The notes below the pieces were generated by a model. That model had not been told where the DNA came from. It did not search any database and saw nothing but the letters and a program-made list of their open reading frames with translations. The position numbers and the translations under genes are program-made. Positions 57,813 to 64,000 of a DNA stretch of 64,000 bases are shown here, in pieces. Origin of the DNA: Candidatus Eiseniibacteriota bacterium. Lineage in GTDB: Bacteria; Joyebacterota; Joyebacteria; Joyebacterales; Joyebacteraceae. The DNA lies in contig JAUXGN010000001.1 in NCBI GenBank assembly GCA_030622115.1, forward strand, positions 62,001 through 126,000, read 5' to 3'. The stretch's first letter is position 1. Every line of letters starts with the position of its first letter.

Positions 57813-58948
57813 CCGATCCAATCATGGAAGTCGAGTCGTTCCGGTCCGAGTCTGCGGCCCGGGTTCTTCTCGGGCGAATAGAGCGTCTTCTCAAGAGAGC
57901 GGGTGCGACTACCGACGAGCCCGTAGCCTTGATGGAGGTTTGCGGAACTCACACAGTCGCCATCTCGCGCTTCGGTCTGAGATCGCTTCTTCCGGATTCG
58001 CTGCGGCTTCTCTCGGGTCCCGGGTGTCCGGTCTGCGTTACGCCGCTGATCGAGATAGACAGATCGATCGCGGTGGCGGAGACGCCGGGCACGATCGTCG
58101 TGACATTCGGCGACATGATGCGTGTCCCTGGATCACGGTCCTCTCTTGAGAGCGCGCGCATGGACGGAGCCGACGTCAGGATCGCCTACAGTCCGATGGA
58201 CTCGCTTAAGATAGCGCGGGAGAACCCCGGACACGAGGTTGTCTTCCTGGGTGTTGGATTCGAGACGACGTCACCGACGATCGCGGCGACGATCGTGGCT
58301 GCGGAGCGGGAGGGCTTGGGCAACTTCTCTATTCTCCCGTTCTTCAAAACCGTCCCGGCCGCACTCGACATGCTGGCGTCGATTCCGAATCGTCCTCTCG
58401 ACGGTTTCATCTGCCCGGGACACGCGAGCGTCATCATCGGCGCCGACGCCTACGCGCCTGTGGCCTGCAACCGCAATATGCCGTGCGTCGTCGTGGGGTT
58501 CGAACCACTCGACATCCTCTCCGGCATTGAGGCGCTGTTGGAGCAAGTGGCGGCGATCAGAGCCAACCAGGGCCACGCCGGAGTGGAGGTGCGATACAAG
58601 AGGGCCGTCACGGGCGAGGGCAACGTCGCTGCGCAGAAGCTTCTGCGAGACGTGTTTGAGGAGTGCGACGCGGAGTGGCGCGGCATCGGCGTCATTCCAG
58701 GAAGCGGCCATGACCTGAACGAACGCTATCGTGGCTTCGATGTGCGGGAACGGCTGTCGCTCGACGTGGAGAGCCCCGTTGAACAACCGGGCTGCGTTTG
58801 CGGGGAGATCATGCTGGGACGGAAGCTCCCGACTGATTGTCCGCTCTTTGGTGAGGAGTGTACGCCCCGTCGCCCCGTCGGGCCCTGTATGGTGTCCACT
58901 GAAGGATCGTGTGCAGCCTTCTACAAGTACGAGAGAGATGCAGCATAG
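57809..58948 (+). CDS. hypD: Hydrogenase formation protein HypD
   Basis: LMEVCGTHTVAISRFG, SGPGCPVCVTP, GFETTSPT, ALVEQ-type region, CGEIMLG...CPLFGEECTP. Confidence 0.96.
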   Translation: MTDPIMEVESFRSESAARVLLGRIERLLKRAGATTDEPVALMEVCGTHTVAISRFGLRSLLPDSLRLLSGPGCPVCVTPLIEIDRSIAVAETPGTIVVTFGDMMRVPGSRSSLESARMDGADVRIAYSPMDSLKIARENPGHEVVFLGVGFETTSPTIAATIVAAEREGLGNFSILPFFKTVPAALDMLASIPNRPLDGFICPGHASVIIGADAYAPVACNRNMPCVVVGFEPLDILSGIEALLEQVAAIRANQGHAGVEVRYKRAVTGEGNVAAQKLLRDVFEECDAEWRGIGVIPGSGHDLNERYRGFDVRERLSLDVESPVEQPGCVCGEIMLGRKLPTDCPLFGEECTPRRPVGPCMVSTEGSCAAFYKYERDAA

Positions 58949-59020
58949 ATAGCTGCGTGCGAGGACTCTGGTACGCACGGGCGCGCCGTGAGACGTGGCC
59001 GCGCCGGGAGAGGTGACCTA

Positions 59021-60046
59021 TTGGACAACGACGACAGGGTGAAGCTGGCGCACGGTAGCGGCGGGGCGCTCATGCACGAGCTGATCGAGAACCTGATCGT
59101 GCCGCGGCTCGCGAACCCGATCCTCGAGTCTCTCGACGACTCCGCGGAGCTCCCGGATCTGGGCGGCCACAAGCTTGAGGGTGGACGCGTCGCGTTCACG
59201 ACCGACTCGTACGTCGTACAACCGCTCTTCTTCCCGGGTGGTGACATAGGGAAGCTCGCCGTGGCCGGTACCGTCAATGATCTTTCCATGAAGGGAGCGA
59301 CCCCTCTCTATCTCACACTCGGCCTGATAATCGAAGAGGGCCTCAGGCTCTCCGTGCTTGAGGAGATCATCGATTCCATCGCGGAGGCGGCTGAGGCCGC
59401 CGGAGTGTCGATCGCCGCCGGCGACACCAAGGTTGTGGAACACGGGGCAGTGGGCGGCATCATAATCAACACCGCCGGTATCGGTGTCATCCCGGACGGC
59501 GTTTCGATCTCGGCCTCGCGCGCGGAGGAAGGCGACGTCGTGATTCTCTCCGGGACGATAGGGGATCACGAGACCGCCATTCTGGTCGCGCGTGAACAGC
59601 TCAAGCTGGACGAGGTCATCGAGAGCGATTGCGCGTGTCTGAACGGGCTTGTCGATGCCGTGCTTTGTGCCTATCCCGACATCCACGTGTTCAGGGACCC
59701 GACACGAGGAGGTCTCGGAACCACGCTCAACGAGATCGCCTCTAAGTCAGGTCTCGGCATCACGATTAGAGAATCGGACATCCCGGTGGCCAGGAAGGTC
59801 CGTACTGTCTGCGATATACTCGGATACGATCCGATCTACATGGCGAACGAGGGCAAAGTGATAGTCGTCGTTCCCGAGCGCGGCGCCGACATAGTTCTCA
59901 AGGCGATGCGGTCGCACCCGCTCGGACAGGATGCAACAACAATAGGAACCGTAGGTGGCAAGCGCGGGGTCTACCTTCGAACCGAGGTAGGGGGCCTACG
60001 GCCGATAGTGATGCTGGAGGGCGTCCAGCTGCCGCGGATCTGCTAG
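59021..60046 (+). CDS. hypE: Hydrogenase expression/formation protein HypE
   Basis: LAHGSGGALMHELI, TDSYVVQPLFFPGGDIGKLAVAGTVNDLSMKGA, DPTRGGLGTTLNEIA; C-terminal ...LPRIC. Confidence 0.95.
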   Translation: MDNDDRVKLAHGSGGALMHELIENLIVPRLANPILESLDDSAELPDLGGHKLEGGRVAFTTDSYVVQPLFFPGGDIGKLAVAGTVNDLSMKGATPLYLTLGLIIEEGLRLSVLEEIIDSIAEAAEAAGVSIAAGDTKVVEHGAVGGIIINTAGIGVIPDGVSISASRAEEGDVVILSGTIGDHETAILVAREQLKLDEVIESDCACLNGLVDAVLCAYPDIHVFRDPTRGGLGTTLNEIASKSGLGITIRESDIPVARKVRTVCDILGYDPIYMANEGKVIVVVPERGADIVLKAMRSHPLGQDATTIGTVGGKRGVYLRTEVGGLRPIVMLEGVQLPRIC

Positions 60047-60125
60047 GCGCCACTGCGGATGCCGCCACTGTGGCCACGGGCCGGCGCTTCAGACCGCCGC
60101 CCCTGCCATGCTGTGAGGAGCTTTC

Positions 60126-60473
60126 GTGCACGAGCTGTCGATCTGCCAGAGCATGCTTGAGATCGTCGAGAAGACGATGGTCGAGCATCCGAACGCGACC
60201 TTGGAGCGTATCTTCCTTGATATCGGAAGAGGCTCGACGGTCGAGTCGACTCTGTTGAGCGAAGCGTTCGAAGTGATCACGTCCGGCGGTCCGTACGAGG
60301 GCGTCGAACTCGTGATCAACGACATACCAATCGCCGGCCGGTGCCGCTCGTGCGAGCGCGACTTCACCTACGAAGAGTTTGCGCTGGGATGCCCATCGTG
60401 CGGGTCGACCGACATCGAGATACACTCAGGTCTTGAACTGGACATCAAGCACCTCGAGATAAACGAGGACTAG
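60126..60473 (+). CDS. hypA: Hydrogenase nickel insertion protein HypA
   Basis: GTG start; MHELSICQSMLEIVEKT; zinc motif CRSCERDF...CPSCGSTDIEI. Confidence 0.94.
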   Translation: MHELSICQSMLEIVEKTMVEHPNATLERIFLDIGRGSTVESTLLSEAFEVITSGGPYEGVELVINDIPIAGRCRSCERDFTYEEFALGCPSCGSTDIEIHSGLELDIKHLEINED

Positions 60474-60484
60474 CGGAGGGAATC

Positions 60485-61165
60485 GTGTCGAAGGTCAATG
60501 TCGAGAAGAAGATCCTGAGCGAGAATGACCGCGTTGCTATCGAGAACAGGCAGAGGTTCTCCGACGCGGGGGCCTTGGTGTTCAACATCATAAGCTCGCC
60601 CGGATCGGGGAAGACAACGTTGCTCGAGGCCACGCTCGACCGGCTTGCCGACAGGACAAAGATTCTTGTGATCGAAGGCGATGTCAGCACTGAGCGCGAC
60701 ATGGATCGGGTCCGGGCGCACGGAGCGGATGGGATACAGATCAACACGGGTGGAGGTTGTCACCTGAGCGCGAAGATGATCAGAGACGTGTTGGGTGAGC
60801 TCGCCCTCGAGGCTGCTGACATTGTCTTCATTGAGAACGTCGGCAACCTCATCTGTCCGTCGACGTACGACCTCGGCGAGGACATCCGGATGGTGCTGCT
60901 CTCGACTGCCGAGGGCGACGATAAACCGATGAAGTATCCATCCATATTCCACGAGGCGGAACTTGCCATCATCACCAAGATCGACCTCCTTCCGTATCTT
61001 GAGTTCGACGTTGAGAAGGTAGGAACGGAAATAGGCGTCCTGAATCCCGAGTGCGAAGTGCTCGAGCTTTCTGCACTCAAGGGCGAGGGGATGGACGTGT
61101 GGATAGAGTGGATCAGGAAGCGGCTTGAGATGAAACGTGCGGCGTGTTCCGCCGCCGGAGAGTGA
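60485..61165 (+). CDS. hypB: Hydrogenase nickel incorporation GTPase HypB
   Basis: ISSPGSGKTTLLEATL, EGDVSTERDMDRVR, INTGGGCHLSAKMI, IENVGNLICPSTYDLGE, ITKIDLLPYLEFD. Confidence 0.96.
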   Translation: MSKVNVEKKILSENDRVAIENRQRFSDAGALVFNIISSPGSGKTTLLEATLDRLADRTKILVIEGDVSTERDMDRVRAHGADGIQINTGGGCHLSAKMIRDVLGELALEAADIVFIENVGNLICPSTYDLGEDIRMVLLSTAEGDDKPMKYPSIFHEAELAIITKIDLLPYLEFDVEKVGTEIGVLNPECEVLELSALKGEGMDVWIEWIRKRLEMKRAACSAAGE

Positions 61166-61166
61166 G

Positions 61167-62318
61167 GTGGGCGTGCTGGGTCCTGTTCCGCTTGTAGTGC
61201 TCGTGCCACTCGTTCTTCTCGCGGCAGCCCTCTTCTTGCAGAAGTTTCGCAGCTGGCTCACGTCGATGCGTACCGCCATCTGGCTCCTGGTAGCCATGGC
61301 TGCCATTTCGATGATAGGCGCTCTCGTCGGCCAGCGGCTTCCGCTTGAGGCCTACACGGAGCGGTACGGAGATGCGTTCGGTCTCTTCCTCTTTCGCTCT
61401 GGTCTCACGAATGTCTTCAGAACCTGGTACTTCGCACAGCTGGGTGCGCTCGTTGTTGTGTCCACGGTCATGTGCACGTTCCGCCGCATCGTCCGACTAG
61501 TCAGACGTCCAGGGCGGCGACTCTCCGCGACGGGTTCACTTCTGACCCATCTTTCGATCGCAGTCATCGCCGCGGCCGGTCTCGTGACGGCTCTTGCGGG
61601 TTTCAAGTACCCGGCTCCGCGCTATCTCGAGGCGGGCGATATGATCGAGGTTCCCGAGGGAGGTTTTTCGATTCGCGTCGACGCCGCGCGGACGGAATTC
61701 ACGGAAGACGGGAGCTTGAGCGAGTACCTTACCGACGTGACTGTGTTCGAAAACGGGGTTGAGGTCTTGAAGCGCCGCATCGAGGTCAACCACCCGCTTA
61801 ATCACCGGGGGATCGGCGTCTATCAGTATGAGATGTTGCCGTCGTCCAGATCCATACGGCGTGCTTTCATTGGAGTAGTAGTTCCGGTTCCGGAGGGAGC
61901 GCCGCTACACAGGGACATCACGGCGGCGCCGGGGGAAACCGTGGAGATCGAGGGCACCGACCTGAGCCTCAAAGTGCTGGAGTTCCTTGCTGACTTCACC
62001 TACGATATCGAAACTGGGACAGCTGGATTAGCTTCGATCAGACATGACAATCCGGCAGTGCTTGTGGAGTTGTTGGAGGCGGGGGAACTGGTGGTCGAAC
62101 GCTGGTTCTTCATGGGGCGACACGCCGGTCATCGCGACGACAGCGATCTCCCGTGTCGTATCTTCTTCCTGGACTACATCCCCGACTTTGACAATGGGCT
62201 GACGCGTTTCGAATACGCGAGACAGCCGGGCACGCCGCTTCTCTTTGCGGGGCTCGGGATTCTCTCTCTCGGACTCTGCCTGACGCTATGGACGAAGCGT
62301 CCACAAGGTGTCGCCTGA
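61167..62318 (+). CDS. ResB-like cytochrome c biogenesis protein
   Basis: SWLTSMRTAIWLLVAMAAISMIGALVGQRLP, TMs, large soluble loop, VNHPLNHRGIGVYQ; start uncertain. Confidence 0.82.
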   Translation: MGVLGPVPLVVLVPLVLLAAALFLQKFRSWLTSMRTAIWLLVAMAAISMIGALVGQRLPLEAYTERYGDAFGLFLFRSGLTNVFRTWYFAQLGALVVVSTVMCTFRRIVRLVRRPGRRLSATGSLLTHLSIAVIAAAGLVTALAGFKYPAPRYLEAGDMIEVPEGGFSIRVDAARTEFTEDGSLSEYLTDVTVFENGVEVLKRRIEVNHPLNHRGIGVYQYEMLPSSRSIRRAFIGVVVPVPEGAPLHRDITAAPGETVEIEGTDLSLKVLEFLADFTYDIETGTAGLASIRHDNPAVLVELLEAGELVVERWFFMGRHAGHRDDSDLPCRIFFLDYIPDFDNGLTRFEYARQPGTPLLFAGLGILSLGLCLTLWTKRPQGVA

Positions 62319-62396
62319 TCAACGCTATGGACGAGGGCTCGCTGGGTGCTGCGCTCCACGGGGCCTGATGGACGTTCTCCCTGGAGGTTGCTGGGA

Positions 62397-63206
62397 ATGG
62401 GCACAAGACCCGACATGATCTTTTTCTGGGTGGCCCTCTGGAGCTATCTGGCTGCTACCGTGGGCGCCTGCATCTACGCCGGCACGCGGACGCCGATTGT
62501 TCGCAGCATCGTATATGTGATCACGCTTGCTGGTCTGACCTCGCAGACGGTCGCACTGGGTGTGCGATGGGCGGCCTCCGGACACCCTCCGGTGACGGGT
62601 CCCTTCGACTACATGTTGCTTCTCTCGTGGGCGGCGGTCCTGGCGTTTATCGTAATGTGGAGAATGAAGGGACTGGAGCTCCTGACGGCTTTCGCTGCAC
62701 CGGTGGGCGTGCTTGGAATGGGCGTGGCCTCTCTCTTTCCCTCCAGGATCGAGCAGCAGCTGATCCCGGCGCTGCAGAGCTACTGGCTATGGATCCACGT
62801 GTCACTCGCGGCGCTCGCCGAAGCGGCCTTCGCCGTGTCGTTCGTGGCGGCGGTCATGTACATGATAGGAGACTGGCGAGGGTGGGAGCGCCTCCCGGAC
62901 AAGGAGACGCTCGATATGGTCACCTATCGCGCCATCGGCGTCGGCTTTCCACTCTTCACGATCGGCGCCCTTCTGGCCGGGGCCATATGGGCGAACAGCG
63001 CCTGGGGTGCGCCGTGGTCGTGGGATCCAAAGGAAACGAGTTCTCTCATCGTCTGGCTCGTGTATGCTATCTATCTGCACGCCAGATTCGTCAAGGGATG
63101 GCGTGGCGTGGGCGCGGCGAGACTGGCTGTTCTCGGGTTCCTCGTCACGTTGTTCACGGTGCTCGGGAGTCGTTTCCTGGGCGGTCTGCACTCCTATGGG
63201 GCGTGA
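62397..63206 (+). CDS. ccsA: CcsA/ResC-type cytochrome c biogenesis protein
   Basis: WIHVSLAALAEAAFAVSFVAAVMYM, GAIWANSAWGAPWSWDPKETSSLIVWLVYAIYLHAR (tryptophan-rich motif). Confidence 0.93.
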   Translation: MGTRPDMIFFWVALWSYLAATVGACIYAGTRTPIVRSIVYVITLAGLTSQTVALGVRWAASGHPPVTGPFDYMLLLSWAAVLAFIVMWRMKGLELLTAFAAPVGVLGMGVASLFPSRIEQQLIPALQSYWLWIHVSLAALAEAAFAVSFVAAVMYMIGDWRGWERLPDKETLDMVTYRAIGVGFPLFTIGALLAGAIWANSAWGAPWSWDPKETSSLIVWLVYAIYLHARFVKGWRGVGAARLAVLGFLVTLFTVLGSRFLGGLHSYGA

Positions 63207-63276
63207 CGCCGCGCCCGTACGTACCTGTCACCCGGATTCCCATTGCGTCGCACAGGGCGCAGGCTGGAGAGATAGC

Positions 63277-63660
63277 GTGGTGTGGAAGAAGCTCAAGCCG
63301 TGGATTCCCGCGATAGCGTGGACGATCCTCATCTTCGGGCTCTCGTCCGTGTCGGTCTTCGCGAGCACGATCATAAAGCTCAAGATGGTCGACAAGCTTG
63401 CCCACGCGGCGGAGTACGGCGGACTGGGGCTCTTCCTTACCATAGGGTTCTTCGGGACACTGAAGGGAGCGAAGAGACGATGGGTAACGCTCTTCGCCAT
63501 TCTCATGGGTCTCGCTATCGGTGCTCTCGATGAGATCTACCAGTTTACGGTTCCCGGACGGTGTTCCGATTTTCGTGACTGGCTCGCCGATTCTGTTGGT
63601 GTGATCATAGGCAACCGCATGGCGATCTGGTTCTACAGATGGAAGGCGGGAGGACGATGA
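63277..63660 (+). CDS. VanZ-like membrane protein
   Basis: PWIPAIAWTILIFGLSSVS, DKLAHAAEYGGLGLFLTIGF, LDEIYQFTVPGRCSDFRDWLADSVGVIIG; GTG start. Confidence 0.85.
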   Translation: MVWKKLKPWIPAIAWTILIFGLSSVSVFASTIIKLKMVDKLAHAAEYGGLGLFLTIGFFGTLKGAKRRWVTLFAILMGLAIGALDEIYQFTVPGRCSDFRDWLADSVGVIIGNRMAIWFYRWKAGGR

Positions 63661-64000
63661 AGTACACGGCGCCCAGGGGAACGCAGGACATTCTCCCCGC
63701 CGACAGCTGGAAATGGCAGCGTGTCGAACGAGTATTTCGCGAGACGGCGGAGCGATTCGGATACAAGGAGATAAGATTCCCGGTCTTCGAGGAGACCGAG
63801 CTGTTCGCCCGCGGGATCGGTGACTCGACCGATATTGTACGGAAGGAGATGTACACCTTCCCGGACCGCAAGGGTCGGAGTCTAACGCTCAGGCCTGAGG
63901 GAACGGCGAGCGTGGTACGTTCCTTCATCGAACACAGCATGGGTCGGGGCGCGCGCGTCACGAAGCTCAGATACTTCTGCCCGATGTTTCGCTATGAGCG
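63657..64000 (+). CDS. hisS: Histidyl-tRNA synthetase, N-terminal part, continues past the window
   Basis: ATGA overlap with VanZ; MKYTAPRGTQDILPADSWKWQRVERVFRETAERFGYKEIRFPVFEETELFARGIGDSTDIVRKEMYTF...LRPEGTASVVRSFIEH. Not in the ORF track because it runs off the end. Confidence 0.95.
   Translation, partial: MKYTAPRGTQDILPADSWKWQRVERVFRETAERFGYKEIRFPVFEETELFARGIGDSTDIVRKEMYTFPDRKGRSLTLRPEGTASVVRSFIEHSMGRGARVTKLRYFCPMFRYE

Overview
GC-rich, densely coded bacterial chromosome segment. The lineage is probably an uncultured FCB-like phylum (Eisenbacteria/Krumholzibacteria type), inferred from FlgD/T9SS-like C-terminal domains with 'QNYPNPFNP' and the style of the secreted proteins. Most of the window is housekeeping: mfd, three parvulin-type chaperones, pdxA, holB-yaaT-metG-tatD(rSAM)-ksgA, pdxJ, secDF, endonuclease V, acpS, nnrDE, thiL, thrS, hypFCDEAB, ResB/CcsA and hisS. 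Interspersed are secreted or cell-envelope genes. Best leads for something undescribed: (1) a short shared C-terminal tail, (TPVExx)SWGxIKxx[YF]R, on otherwise unrelated exported proteins; (2) a promoter plus two-hairpin 5' leader that buries the Shine-Dalgarno of a gingipain-like (C25) protease gene; (3) a signal-peptide ORF separated from an M20 amidohydrolase by one in-frame UGA; (4) a translationally coupled DUF4159-DUF4175-TPR-'AsnB-like' operon; (5) an archaeal-type ThrRS; (6) an FmdE-like protein with an in-frame partial self-duplication, coupled to an ECF S component; (7) three separate in-frame minisatellite expansions. No CRISPR array, rRNA, confident tRNA, transposase or prophage was seen. 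All functional names come from reading the translations by eye; no database search was possible.
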